In this document: positions 28,399 through 37,507 of the stretch, in pieces
Position numbering within the stretch: position 1 is the first letter of the stretch
Layout: each line of letters starts with the position of its first letter
Assembly (NCBI GenBank): GCA_023438785.1
Contig: JAEXQJ010000336.1
Location: 1 to 59,080, forward strand
From: Pseudomonadota bacterium
GTDB lineage: Bacteria; Myxococcota_A; Polyangia; Fen-1088
DNA: 59,080 nt
Reading direction: 5' to 3'
The notes under the pieces: generated by a model
Database searches by the model: none
Seen by the model: only the letters and a program-made list of their open reading frames with translations
Told to the model about the DNA's origin: nothing
Program-made: the position numbers and the translations under genes

Positions 28399-30990
28399 CT
28401 AGTTCGGTGCGGCCTTGGCAGCTGACTTCGAGAAGCTCAGCTCGTCGCCGGTGCGCCCGACCACAATCGTATCACCGGGGCCGAATTCGCCCGCGATGAG
28501 CCGACGGGCCAGCGGATTCTGCAGGTGGGTCATGATGGCGCGCTTGAGGGGGCGGGCGCCGTAGACCGGGTCGTAGCCGGCCTCGGCCAGGAAGCCGCGC
28601 GCCTCGGGCTCCAGGCGGATGTGCAGATCGCGCTCGCCCAGCAGTTTACGGAAGCGGTCAACCTGCAGGTCCACGATGCGATCCAGATCCGCGCGGCCCA
28701 GGCGCTCGAAGACGATGATGTCATCCACGCGGTTGAGGAATTCGGGGCGGAAGGTGCGCCGCAGATCCTCCATCACGCCCTCCTCATCGGGCTGCTCGGC
28801 CAGCAGGCGCTGACTACCCACGTTGGAGGTCATGATGATGACCGTGTTGCGGAAGTCCACCGTGCGCCCCTGCCCGTCGGTGAGGCGCCCGTCGTCGAGA
28901 AGCTGCAGCAGGACGTTGAAGACATCGCCGTGGGCCTTCTCGATCTCGTCGAAGAGCACCACCGAGTAGGGCCGGCGGCGCACGGCCTCGGTGAGCTGAC
29001 CGCCCTCCTCGTAGCCCACGTAGCCGGGAGGGGCGCCGATGAGGCGAGCCACGCTATGCTTCTCCATGTACTCCGACATGTCGATGCGCACCATGTGCGT
29101 CTCGTCGTCGAAGAGGAAGGCGGCCAGCGCGCGGGCCAGTTCGGTCTTCCCGACGCCGGTGGGGCCCAGGAAGATGAACGAGCCGATGGGCCGGTTGGGA
29201 TCCTGCAACCCCGCGCGAGCCCGGCGGACCGCATTGGCGATGGCCTCCACCGCCTTGCCCTGGCCCACTACGCGTTGGTGCAGGCGTTCTTCCATCTGGT
29301 TGAGCTTGGCCTGCTCACCCTCCAGCATCTTCTCGACGGGGATGCCGGTCCACTTGGACACCACCTGGGCGATGTCCTCTTCCGTGACCTCCTCGCGCAG
29401 GAAGGAGCCGTCTCTCTGCGCTGCCGTCAGATCGTCGTTCTTCGCGGTGAGCTTCTTCTCCAACTCGGGCAGGCGTCCGAAGCGCAGCTCCGAGGCGCGC
29501 GAGAGATCGCCTTTGCGCTGCGCCTGCTGTAGGTCGGTCTTGGCCGTGTCGATATCGGCCTTGATCTTCTGGATGTCGGAGATGAGCTGCTTTTCGCGTT
29601 GCCAGAGCAGCTTCATGCGATCGATCCGCTCACGCAACTCGGCGATGTCCTGTTCCACCTCGGCCAGACGTCTGCGGCTGGCCTCGTCGGATTCCTTGGA
29701 CAGTGCCGTCTGCTCCATCAAGTACTGGGTCAGGCTGCGCTCCATCTGATCGATGGGCTCAGGCAGCGAGTCGAGCTGCATCTTCAGGCGGCTGGCCGCC
29801 TCGTCGACCAGGTCGATGGCCTTGTCGGGCAACTGACGACCCGAGATGTAGCGGTCCGAGAGCTTGGCCGCGGCCACCAACGCGTTGTCGCGGATGCGAA
29901 TGCCGTGATGGATTTCGTAGCGTTCCTTGAGGCCGCGCAGGATGGCCACCGTGTCGTGTACGGACGGCTCGCCCACCATGACCGGCTGGAACCGGCGTTC
30001 GAGGGCCTTGTCCTTCTCGATGTGCTTGCGGTACTCGTCCAGCGTGGTGGCGCCGATGCAGCGCAGATCGCCGCGCGCCAGGGCCGGTTTGAGCATGTTG
30101 GCCGCGTCCACCGCGCCCTCGGCCCCGCCCGCGCCGACCAAGGTGTGCAACTCGTCGATGAACAGGATGATCTGGCCGGCAGCGGCGGTGATCTCCTTGA
30201 GGACCGCCTTCAGGCGATCCTCGAACTCACCGCGGTACTTCGAGCCCGCGATGAGTGAGCCCAAGTCGAGCGCCAGGATGCGCTTGTTCTTCAGAGACTC
30301 GGGCACATCGCCCGCGGCGATGCGCTGGGCGATGCCCTCGACGATGGCCGTCTTGCCCACGCCCGGCTCGCCGATGACCACCGGGTTGTTCTTGGTCCGC
30401 CGAGACAGGACCTGCATGGCCCGCCGCACCTCCTCGTCGCGACCGATGACCGGGTCCAGCTTGCCCTTGCGGGCCAACTCCGTCAGGTCGCGCGTGTACT
30501 TGGCCAGCGACTGGTAGCGCTGCTCGGCCTCGGGATCGGTGACCCGCTGGCTGCCGCGCACGTCGGCCAGGGCCTTCAACATGGCGTCGCGATCCACGCC
30601 CGCGTCGCGCAGCACGCGCGAGGCGGGGCCGAAGTCCTTGGCCAGCAGGGCCAGAATGAGGTGCTCGCTGGAGACGTATTCGTCCTTCAGCTCCTCGGAT
30701 TGCTTGGCCGCCTGGTCGAGCAGGTCCTTGAGGCGACGGCCCACGTAGATCTCCGCCGTGGCTCCGCGCACCTGCGGCAATTCGGCCAAAGCCGCCTCAT
30801 TCTTGCGCACCAGGGCCTCCGGATCGGCGCCCAGCTTGCGCAGTACCGCGCTCGCGACGCCCTCGTCCTGGGTCAGCAAGGCGTGCAGCAGGTGCTCGGG
30901 CGCCATTTCCTGATGCCCGCGCTGATCCGCCAAGTCGCGCGCCGCCTGCAACGCCTCTTGGGCCTTGATGGTGAGCTTGTCGAGTCTCAT
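28399..30990 (-). CDS. clpB: protein disaggregase ClpB
   Basis: An 863-aa Hsp100 protein that extracts polypeptides from aggregates with DnaK. N-terminal Clp repeats come first, then nucleotide-binding domain 1 (GEPGVGKTA), the long coiled-coil middle domain that separates ClpB from ClpA/C (about residues 400-530), and nucleotide-binding domain 2 (GPTGVGKTE). ATG at 30990 has GGAGACGGAA just upstream and begins with MRLDKLT as in other ClpBs. It is the first gene of the clpB-dnaJ-lon set. No CIRCE element is seen upstream. Confidence 0.97.
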   Translation of the reverse strand: MRLDKLTIKAQEALQAARDLADQRGHQEMAPEHLLHALLTQDEGVASAVLRKLGADPEALVRKNEAALAELPQVRGATAEIYVGRRLKDLLDQAAKQSEELKDEYVSSEHLILALLAKDFGPASRVLRDAGVDRDAMLKALADVRGSQRVTDPEAEQRYQSLAKYTRDLTELARKGKLDPVIGRDEEVRRAMQVLSRRTKNNPVVIGEPGVGKTAIVEGIAQRIAAGDVPESLKNKRILALDLGSLIAGSKYRGEFEDRLKAVLKEITAAAGQIILFIDELHTLVGAGGAEGAVDAANMLKPALARGDLRCIGATTLDEYRKHIEKDKALERRFQPVMVGEPSVHDTVAILRGLKERYEIHHGIRIRDNALVAAAKLSDRYISGRQLPDKAIDLVDEAASRLKMQLDSLPEPIDQMERSLTQYLMEQTALSKESDEASRRRLAEVEQDIAELRERIDRMKLLWQREKQLISDIQKIKADIDTAKTDLQQAQRKGDLSRASELRFGRLPELEKKLTAKNDDLTAAQRDGSFLREEVTEEDIAQVVSKWTGIPVEKMLEGEQAKLNQMEERLHQRVVGQGKAVEAIANAVRRARAGLQDPNRPIGSFIFLGPTGVGKTELARALAAFLFDDETHMVRIDMSEYMEKHSVARLIGAPPGYVGYEEGGQLTEAVRRRPYSVVLFDEIEKAHGDVFNVLLQLLDDGRLTDGQGRTVDFRNTVIIMTSNVGSQRLLAEQPDEEGVMEDLRRTFRPEFLNRVDDIIVFERLGRADLDRIVDLQVDRFRKLLGERDLHIRLEPEARGFLAEAGYDPVYGARPLKRAIMTHLQNPLARRLIAGEFGPGDTIVVGRTGDELSFSKSAAKAAPN

Positions 30991-31007
30991 TTCCGTCTCC
31001 GCAGTCG

Positions 31008-31035
31008 AGAATAAGCACCGCGTCTGTGCGGACAA
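31008..31035 (-). promoter_or_regulatory. candidate promoter of clpB
   Basis: On the minus strand TTGTCC (31035-31030) and TATTCT (31013-31008) are separated by 16 bases and lie 18 bases before the clpB start. They fit a housekeeping sigma factor more than the heat-shock sigma-32 consensus. Confidence 0.35.
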
Positions 31036-31054
31036 CAACCACGGCGCGCCTGGC

Positions 31055-32431
31055 ATGGCCCGTGCTGTGCGTGTGCGCATGCTTTTGCTCTTCGATCACG
31101 GGACGTTGCTGTTGCGCGAGGCCCCACATCCTCGTGCCCTGGCTGATTTGCCTGGGGCGCTGTGGGATGAACGCGTACGGGCCTTGCGCTTTCCGGCGCG
31201 CTTTCACGACCGGGTGGTGGCCGAATTGCGGCGACGGGGTGTCCGGTTCACGGACCAGGTGACCGAGACCGGGGCCACGCCGCCCGCTCTGGGTGAGGTG
31301 GCTTTGCGGCCCTACCAGGAAGCGGCCTTCGAGGCCTGGCACCTGGCCGGCCGCCGCGGCTTGGCCGTGCTGCCCACCGGCTCGGGCAAGACCCGTCTGG
31401 CCATCGCCGCCATGGCGCGCACCGGGGCGCGAACCCTGTGCCTGGTCCCCACGCGGGTCCTGCTCGATCAGTGGGCGCGGGCCATCCAAGAGCTGACCGG
31501 TGTGGTCCCCGGGCGATTGGGCGACGGTGAGCAGCGGGTGGCGCCGCTCACGGTGGCCACCTTCGAGAGCGGCTGGCGGCGCATGGCCGAGCTGGGCAAT
31601 CGATTCGAGCTGCTAGTGGTCGACGAGGCCCACCACTTCGGATGCGGTATGCGCGACGAGGCCCTGGACATGAGCATCGCGCCCTGGCGCTTGGGCCTGA
31701 GCGCCACGCCCCCGGGCGGGAGCGCGGCCGCCCGGCTAGGCGAACTGCTGGGGCCGGTCATCTACGAGCTTCGCGTGGACGAGCTGGTGGGCGAATTTCT
31801 GGCCCCGTTCGAGAGCGTGATCTTGCATCTGGATCTGGACCCGGACGAGCGCACCGAGTACGAGCGCCTGAACGCCGTGTTTCGCGATTTCTTGCGTCGC
31901 TTTCGCGCCATGCAGCCCAACGCCACATGGGACGAGCTCGCGCGTACCGCCGGCCGCACCGACGAGGGGCGACGGGCCCTGGCGGCCTGGCAGCGCTGCC
32001 GTCGGCTGCTCGCCTTTCCTTCCGCCAAGCGCCACATGCTGGGCACTCTGCTGGAGCGCCACCGCGACAATCGGGTGATCGTCTTCACCGCCGACAACGC
32101 CACGGCCTACGCGGTCAGCCGGCAACACCTCGTCATGCCGCTGACCTGTCACATCGTCCGCAAGGAGCGCGAGCGCGTGCTGGAGCTGTTTCGGCAGGGA
32201 CGGCTGCGGGCTCTGGTCTCGGCGCAGGTCCTCAACGAGGGCCTGGACGTACCCGACGCCGACGTGGGCATCGTGGTGGCGGGCAGCAAGGGCGGTCGCG
32301 AGCACGTGCAGCGGGTGGGGCGGGTGCTGCGGCCGCGGCCCGGCAAGCGTGCCCTGGTCTACGAGTTGGTCGTTCGGGCCACGGGTGAGGAGGCGCAGGC
32401 GCGGCGGCGCAGGAGGGCCCTTGCTGCCTGA
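31055..32431 (+). CDS. XPB-type superfamily 2 DNA helicase
   Basis: A 458-aa helicase of the XPB/Rad25 group. The N-terminal damage-recognition-like part (LLFDHGTLLLREAP) is followed by Walker A PTGSGKTRLA, DEAH in VVDEAHHFG, SATPPGG, and a second RecA domain ending in QRVGRVLRPRPGK. XPB opens DNA in eukaryotic and archaeal nucleotide excision repair. The next gene is a Bax1 nuclease, its known partner, overlapping by 11 bases. ATG at 31079 fits the usual archaeal N-terminus best; 31055 is the first ATG, and neither has a ribosome-binding site. A leaderless transcript is possible. Confidence 0.88.
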   Translation: MARAVRVRMLLLFDHGTLLLREAPHPRALADLPGALWDERVRALRFPARFHDRVVAELRRRGVRFTDQVTETGATPPALGEVALRPYQEAAFEAWHLAGRRGLAVLPTGSGKTRLAIAAMARTGARTLCLVPTRVLLDQWARAIQELTGVVPGRLGDGEQRVAPLTVATFESGWRRMAELGNRFELLVVDEAHHFGCGMRDEALDMSIAPWRLGLSATPPGGSAAARLGELLGPVIYELRVDELVGEFLAPFESVILHLDLDPDERTEYERLNAVFRDFLRRFRAMQPNATWDELARTAGRTDEGRRALAAWQRCRRLLAFPSAKRHMLGTLLERHRDNRVIVFTADNATAYAVSRQHLVMPLTCHIVRKERERVLELFRQGRLRALVSAQVLNEGLDVPDADVGIVVAGSKGGREHVQRVGRVLRPRPGKRALVYELVVRATGEEAQARRRRRALAA

Positions 32432-33584
32432 CGCCCTCATCCCCGCGCGTCTGGACCGCGGCCACATCTGGCCCGTCTTTCTCGACGAGCGCGACCGCCC
32501 GTGGTTGGGCGTGCTCATCGACGAGGTGAATCGCTTCTGCGGTCGCCCCCTGCACGAGCTGCAGCAACGCCTGCGTGAACCCTGGCCTTGCGCCACGCCG
32601 CCCTTCAAGGCGCGCGCGGCCTTGCACGTGATCGTACGGCACTGGAACGCGCGGCTGGCTGCCGATGTGCACCCCCGCGAGGCGCGTGAGACGCTCTTCC
32701 TCACGGCAGCCGCCGAGGCTGGCAAGCCGCGCTCGTCCATCGTCGCCACGACCGCCTCGGCCTTGGGCGTGGCGCCGGCCGTGCTGGAGCGTTCGCTCTT
32801 CGCGGACCTGCCCGGCGAGCGCGTGGTGACGGGCCCGGCCCGGCTGCCCGCACCGGGCGAGATCGCCCTGCTCACCAATCAGCTCATCGCGCGCAGTGTG
32901 TTGGGTCGCGCCAGGCGCGTGCGCATCCGGGCCCAGGGGGCGGTTCGCCCGCTGGTTCGTCAGGCCCACCTGCGCGGGCTCATCTGCACCGTCGAGGACG
33001 GGGATCCGCCCGTGCTGGTCCTTTCGGGCCCCTTCGCCGTCTTTCGCCACACCCTCCTCTATGCGCGCGCCCTGGGCGAGGTGCTGCCCTTCCTGGCCTG
33101 GTGCGCCCGCTTCGATCTGGAGGCAGATTGCGTCCTGCGCGGCCAGCCCGGCCTGTTGCACCTGCGCAGCGGGGATCCGCTCTTCCCTGCGGAGGCACCG
33201 CGCGCCTTCGACAGCAAGCTGGAGGAGCGCTTCTTTCGCGACATGAAGAAGGCCGCGCCCGTTTGGGACGTGTTGCGCGAGCCGGCCGCCGTGCGCGCCG
33301 GGAAGCACGTCATCTTCCCCGATTTCCTGCTGCAGCATCGGTTGGATCCCCAGCGGCGTTGCCTGCTGGAGATCGTGGGCTTCTGGACGCCCGCCTACCT
33401 GGAACGCAAGCTGGCATTGCTGCGCGCGGCGAACCTGACCCAGCTCATCCTCTGCATCGACGAGGAGCGCTGCCTGGCCGACGGTGCGCTGCCCGAGGGC
33501 GCGCGGCTGGTGCGCTTTCGGCGTCGCATCGATCCCGCGGCGGTGCTGGTGGCTTTGGAGGCGGCGGCGCGCGAGCTTGGTTGA
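32421..33584 (+). CDS. Bax1-like nuclease (DUF790), partner of XPB
   Basis: A 387-aa protein of the DUF790/Bax1 family. Its C-terminal half bears the restriction-like nuclease signature: SKLEERFFRDM, a PDF (IFPDFLLQH), then LEIVGFWTPAYLERKL. In archaea Bax1 binds XPB and cuts near unwound lesions. TTG at 32421 gives LLPDALIPARL, matching the family start, and AGGAGG (32411-32416) precedes it; the gene overlaps XPB by 11 bases, indicating coupling. Together the two genes form a compact helicase-nuclease repair cassette. The catalytic metal ligands are inferred from the family, not proven. Confidence 0.85.
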   Translation: MLPDALIPARLDRGHIWPVFLDERDRPWLGVLIDEVNRFCGRPLHELQQRLREPWPCATPPFKARAALHVIVRHWNARLAADVHPREARETLFLTAAAEAGKPRSSIVATTASALGVAPAVLERSLFADLPGERVVTGPARLPAPGEIALLTNQLIARSVLGRARRVRIRAQGAVRPLVRQAHLRGLICTVEDGDPPVLVLSGPFAVFRHTLLYARALGEVLPFLAWCARFDLEADCVLRGQPGLLHLRSGDPLFPAEAPRAFDSKLEERFFRDMKKAAPVWDVLREPAAVRAGKHVIFPDFLLQHRLDPQRRCLLEIVGFWTPAYLERKLALLRAANLTQLILCIDEERCLADGALPEGARLVRFRRRIDPAAVLVALEAAARELG

Positions 33585-33615
33585 CTCCGTGGCGCGCGCT
33601 TTCCATGATGCCCGC

Positions 33616-35298
33616 GTGTCGTACCTAGTCCTGGCCCGCAAATACCGCCCGCAACGCTTCGAAGATCTGGTGGGGCAGGAGCACGTGGCGCGCACGCTCA
33701 CCAACGCCATTGCCCTGGAGCGCGTTCACCACGCCTTCCTCTTCACCGGCGCGCGCGGCATCGGCAAGACTAGCGCGGCCCGCATCCTGGCCAAGGCCCT
33801 GTGCTGCGAGAAGGGGCCCACCGCCAACCCGTGCGGCACCTGCGCCATCTGCCAATCCATCGCCAGCGGCCAGTCCGTCGACGTTCTGGAGATCGACGGC
33901 GCATCGAACACGGGCGTGGACGACGTGCGCACCCTGCGCGACGGCGTGCGCTACATGCCCGCGGAGGCGCGCAAGAAGGTCTACATCATCGACGAGGTCC
34001 ACATGCTCTCGACGAGCGCCTTCAACGCGCTCCTCAAGACGCTGGAGGAACCGCCGGCCCACGTGGTGTTCATCTTCGCCACCACCGAGGTGCACAAGAT
34101 CCCCGCCACCATCATGTCGCGGTGTCAGCGCTACGATTTCAAGCTGCTGACCACGGCCGCGCTGACCGCGCACCTGGGGCGTATCCTGGACGCCGAGAAG
34201 ATCGCCTACGAGCCCGATGCGGTTCGCCTCGTGGCGCGCGAGGCCGCCGGCTCCGTACGCGACAGCTTGTCCCTGCTCGATCAGGTGGTGGCCTACGTGG
34301 GCAGCGATACGTTGACCCGCCAGCGCGTGGCCGACGTGTTGGGCGTGGCCGATCGCCGGCTGCTCTTCCAGGTGGCCGAGACCGTTCTGGCGCGCGACGT
34401 GGCCGCGGTGTTGCGTATGGTGGCGGGGGCCGTGGACCGCGGCATGGACTTGGGGCAGTTCTCCCGGGCCTTCCTTGGCTATCTGCACGATCTGGAGATC
34501 ATCGCGCTGGTGCCCGACGCCGCCGACCTGGTGGACGCCTCGCCCGAGGAGCTGGCCGAGAGCAAGGCCCTGGTGGCCAAGGTGCACAAGGGGATGTTCA
34601 CCACCATGTTCGACCGCTGGGCGCGCGCGGTGGACGAGGCTGCACGCTCGCAGACTCCGCGCCTGGTGCTGGAGATGGCGCTCGTGGATCTGTGCCAGGC
34701 CGAGCCGCTCTTGCCGCTCGGCGATTTGCTGGAGCGGCTGGATCGGCTGGAGGCTCGGGTGGCCAGCGGCGCGCCGGCGCCGGCCCGCGCGGTGGAGTCG
34801 AGGCGGCCGGCCCCACGAGCCCAGGCAGCGGAGTCACGCAAGGCGATTCGGGTCGAGGGCGCGTCTGCAACAGCCACGTCCGCGACGCCGGCCGTAGCGG
34901 ACCCGCCGGCCGACGTCGCCGAGCTGTGGCGCCGGGTGCGCGAATCGTTCGGCCACCGCCCGGCCCTGGCCGCGGCGCTCGATCATGCGGAAGTGGGCGA
35001 GTGGGACAAGGGGACCGTGACCCTGCTCTTCTCGCAGAAGTTTGCCCTCGATCAGACGGCCAAGGCCAAGGCCGAGGTGGAGAAGGTTCTGGCCCACATC
35101 ACCGGCGCTCCCACGCAAGTCAATCTGCAGACCGCCACGGGCAAGGTGATCTCGCTGGTGCGCTCCGAGGTGCGGCGCGAGGCCGAGGCCGCCGAGGAGG
35201 ACCATCGCCAGCGCGAGGCCGAGGCCCGTCAGCACCCCATGATCAAGAAGGCGCAGGAAATCTTCGGCGTCGCACCCAAGGAGATCAAGACACGATGA
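33616..35298 (+). CDS. dnaX: DNA polymerase III subunit gamma/tau
   Basis: A 560-aa clamp-loader ATPase. GTG at 33616 gives VSYLVLARKYRP, the usual DnaX start. Walker A is GARGIGKTS, a Zn-binding Cys set surrounds CCEKG to CGTCAIC, and DEVHML is the Walker B region. The C-terminal third is an Ala/Arg-rich tau-like tail with a conserved-looking terminal domain. No poly-A slippery site for programmed frameshifting was noticed. It overlaps ybaB by four bases (ATGA), and recR follows: the common dnaX-ybaB-recR order. Confidence 0.96.
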   Translation: MSYLVLARKYRPQRFEDLVGQEHVARTLTNAIALERVHHAFLFTGARGIGKTSAARILAKALCCEKGPTANPCGTCAICQSIASGQSVDVLEIDGASNTGVDDVRTLRDGVRYMPAEARKKVYIIDEVHMLSTSAFNALLKTLEEPPAHVVFIFATTEVHKIPATIMSRCQRYDFKLLTTAALTAHLGRILDAEKIAYEPDAVRLVAREAAGSVRDSLSLLDQVVAYVGSDTLTRQRVADVLGVADRRLLFQVAETVLARDVAAVLRMVAGAVDRGMDLGQFSRAFLGYLHDLEIIALVPDAADLVDASPEELAESKALVAKVHKGMFTTMFDRWARAVDEAARSQTPRLVLEMALVDLCQAEPLLPLGDLLERLDRLEARVASGAPAPARAVESRRPAPRAQAAESRKAIRVEGASATATSATPAVADPPADVAELWRRVRESFGHRPALAAALDHAEVGEWDKGTVTLLFSQKFALDQTAKAKAEVEKVLAHITGAPTQVNLQTATGKVISLVRSEVRREAEAAEEDHRQREAEARQHPMIKKAQEIFGVAPKEIKTR

Positions 35299-35621
35299 GC
35301 GATGGACCCAACCTGCGCGGCTTGATGGAGGTCTGGCAGAAGACCCAGCAGCAACTCGCCGCGGCCAAGGATTCCTTGTCCAGCAAGAGCGTGGCCGCGG
35401 AGACGGGGGGCGGCCTGGTTCGCTGCGTGGCCAACGGCCAGGGCGACCTGCTCTCGCTCACCATCGATCCCGCGCTCATGGCGGGCGACAAGAAGATGCT
35501 GGAGGACCTAGTGGTGGGCGCCGTGAACCTGGCCATCGAGCGCGCCCGCGAGCTGGCCCAGGAGGAGTTGTCACGGGCCACCAGCGGGCTGGCCTTGCCC
35601 CCTGGCCTATTGGGCGGATGA
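35295..35621 (+). CDS. ybaB: YbaB/EbfC nucleoid-associated protein
   Basis: A 108-aa YbaB/EbfC family protein, which dimerises and binds DNA without strong sequence preference. The central GGGLVRCVANGQGDLLSLTIDP and the helix ending LGGLP-like tail (LPPGLLGG) fit the family. It sits between dnaX and recR with four-base overlaps at both ends, so all three are translated together. Confidence 0.92.
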   Translation: MSDGPNLRGLMEVWQKTQQQLAAAKDSLSSKSVAAETGGGLVRCVANGQGDLLSLTIDPALMAGDKKMLEDLVVGAVNLAIERARELAQEELSRATSGLALPPGLLGG

Positions 35622-36214
35622 GCGGCGCCGGACCCATCGCCCGCCTGGTCGCGGAACTGGCCAAGCTGCCCGGCGTGGGCGAGAAGACCGCCGCCCGCCT
35701 GGCGTTCCACATCCTGCGCGCCCCAGCCGAGGACGCGGCCGCTTTGGCGTCGGCCATCGCTGACCTGCGCGGCAAGATCAGGCCCTGCGGCGTATGCTGG
35801 GACTTCACCGAGGAGGATCCCTGCGAGATCTGCCGCGACGGTCGCCGAGACGCCGGTCTGGTGTGCGTGGTGGCCCAACCCCAGGACGTGGTGGCCATCG
35901 AGCGAACCGGCGGCTACCGGGGCCGCTATCACGTGCTGCACGGGGTGCTCTCGCCCCTGGATGGCGTGGGGCCCGACGACCTGCGCATCGCCGAACTGGT
36001 GCGCCGGTGCGGCGGCGGCGAGGTGCGCGAGGTCATCGTCGCGACCAACCCCAGTGTAGAGGGCGAGACCACAGCCATCTACCTGGCCAAGTTGCTGCGT
36101 CCGCTGGGGGTGCGGTGCAGCCGCATCGCCACCGGGGTACCCATGGGCGGCGAGCTGGAATACGCCGACCGCCTCACGTTGTCCCGTGCCATCGACGGGC
36201 GCCGCGAAATCTGA
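35618..36214 (+). CDS. recR: recombination protein RecR
   Basis: A 198-aa RecR with the N-terminal helix-hairpin-helix (LPGVGEKTAARLAF), a C4 zinc site (CGVCWDFTEEDPCEIC) and a Toprim domain (VVAQPQDVVAIE, ATNPSVEGETTA). It loads RecA at single-strand gaps with RecO. Starts inside the ybaB stop. mglB begins 187 bp downstream on the same strand and may have its own promoter. Confidence 0.97.
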   Translation: MSGAGPIARLVAELAKLPGVGEKTAARLAFHILRAPAEDAAALASAIADLRGKIRPCGVCWDFTEEDPCEICRDGRRDAGLVCVVAQPQDVVAIERTGGYRGRYHVLHGVLSPLDGVGPDDLRIAELVRRCGGGEVREVIVATNPSVEGETTAIYLAKLLRPLGVRCSRIATGVPMGGELEYADRLTLSRAIDGRREI

Positions 36215-36401
36215 CGCCGTTTCGCACCTATCCGACGTGTCGTTCGCGGTCGGCCCTGTGTACACCACGCGAATTGCTGGTAAGCTTCGCCGCGACCCTG
36301 CCGATGATCTCAAGAATCGGAGCAGGAGCAGTCTCATAACTTGAACGCCAGAGCGCGGGCCCCTCGACAGGTGGCCCCAGCGAAGGAGCGGAATAAGCCA
36401 G

Positions 36402-36881
36402 ATGACCGGTCCCGACGTGATGTTTCCCGAGGAGCAGCGGCAGATCTCCGCCGTGTGCGCGCGCCTTCACCGGGATGCCAACGCCAAGGCGGTGCTGCTC
36501 ATCGGCCGGGACGGGCAGCCCATCGCCGAGGCCGGCGAGGTGGGCGAGATCGACGTGACCTCGCTGTCGTCGCTGACCGCCGGCAACGTGGCGGCCACGG
36601 GCGGGATTTCCAAGATCCTGCGCGAGAAGGACTTCACCAGCCAGTTCCACGAGGGCGAGAAGACCCACGTGCACATCACGCTGGTCGCGGGCCGCGCCAT
36701 CCTGGTGGTGCTTTTCGACGAGCGCTCGTCGCTGGGCCTGGTCCGTCTGCGCGTCAAGAAGGCCACCGATGAGATGTCGCGTATTTTCGCCGAGGTGGCC
36801 AAGAAGGCCGCTGCCAACACCGCTCCGTCGATCCTCAACGAGATCACGGACGCGGACATCGACAAACTCTTCAACGACTAG
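36402..36881 (+). CDS. mglB: MglB, roadblock/LC7 GTPase-activating protein
   Basis: A 159-aa roadblock/LC7 protein. The hydrophobic core (AVLLIGRDGQPIAEAG), SLSSLTAGNVAAT and HVHITLVAGRAILVVLF match MglB, the GAP of the small GTPase MglA. The C-terminal helix carries Lys/Ala-rich text. In Myxococcus MglB marks the lagging pole and stimulates GTP hydrolysis by MglA, setting motility direction. The mglA gene starts 12 bp later. GAAGGAG lies upstream of the ATG. Confidence 0.9.
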   Translation: MTGPDVMFPEEQRQISAVCARLHRDANAKAVLLIGRDGQPIAEAGEVGEIDVTSLSSLTAGNVAATGGISKILREKDFTSQFHEGEKTHVHITLVAGRAILVVLFDERSSLGLVRLRVKKATDEMSRIFAEVAKKAAANTAPSILNEITDADIDKLFND

Positions 36882-36893
36882 CCGTCCCGCTGC

Positions 36894-37487
36894 ATGAGCT
36901 TCATCAACTACTCCTCGCGCGAGATCAACTGCAAGCTCGTGTACTACGGCCCCGGACTGGGCGGCAAGACCACGAACCTGCAGTTCATCTACGCGAAGAC
37001 CAGCCCCGAGGCGAAGGGGAAGATGATCTCGCTGGCCACCGAGACCGAGCGGACGTTGTTCTTCGACTTTTTGCCGCTCTCGCTGGGGGATATCCGCGGC
37101 TTCAAGACGCGTTTTCACCTGTACACGGTGCCGGGCCAGGTGTTCTACGACGCCAGCCGCAAGCTGATCCTCAAGGGCGTGGATGGCGTGGTCTTCGTGG
37201 CCGACTCGCAGGTGGAGCGCATGGAGGCCAACATCGAGTCGCTGGAGAACCTGCGCCAGAACCTGATCGAGCAGGGCTACAACCTCGACAAGCTTCCGTT
37301 CGTCATGCAGTACAACAAGCGCGACCTGCCGAATGCCGCGCCCATGGCTGAACTGCGCGAGCTGCTCAACCCCCACAAGGTCCCGGAATTCGAAGCCTGC
37401 GCCACCACCGGCATCGGGGTCTTCGAAACCCTCAAGGCCATCGCCAAGGCCGTGCTGACGGAGCTCAAGCGCGGCAGCGGCGGCTGA
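36894..37487 (+). CDS. mglA: MglA, Ras-like polarity GTPase
   Basis: A 197-aa Ras-like GTPase. The P-loop reads GPGLGGKTTN, the switch region has VPGQVFYDASRKL, and NKRD gives guanine specificity. The extended loop TETERTLFFDFLPLSLG is characteristic of bacterial MglA. MglA-GTP marks the leading pole and recruits motility machinery. It is coupled to mglB. Its last 40 or so bases have an imperfect copy 1.4 kb downstream, past lrgBA. Confidence 0.97.
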   Translation: MSFINYSSREINCKLVYYGPGLGGKTTNLQFIYAKTSPEAKGKMISLATETERTLFFDFLPLSLGDIRGFKTRFHLYTVPGQVFYDASRKLILKGVDGVVFVADSQVERMEANIESLENLRQNLIEQGYNLDKLPFVMQYNKRDLPNAAPMAELRELLNPHKVPEFEACATTGIGVFETLKAIAKAVLTELKRGSGG

Positions 37488-37490
37488 GAG
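37447..37490 (+). repeat. 3' end of mglA, copy 1 of an imperfect direct repeat
   Basis: The last codons and stop of mglA match 38833-38873 at 37 of 41 aligned bases plus one 3-base gap. Shared core blocks are ACGGAGCTC, GCGCGGCAG and GGCGGCTGAGA. The repeats flank the lrgB-lrgA pair. Confidence 0.7.
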
Positions 37491-37507
37491 GACTCGACGA
37501 TCGGCGG

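Noticed and set aside
30990..31079. Possible CIRCE or sigma-32 heat-shock element before clpB
   Set aside because: No TTAGCACTC inverted repeat and no CTTGAAA/CCCCAT pair could be found.
32349..32420. Longer N-terminus for the Bax1-like protein
   Set aside because: It would overlap the helicase gene further and lacks a ribosome site; the TTG at 32421 matches the family start and has AGGAGG upstream.
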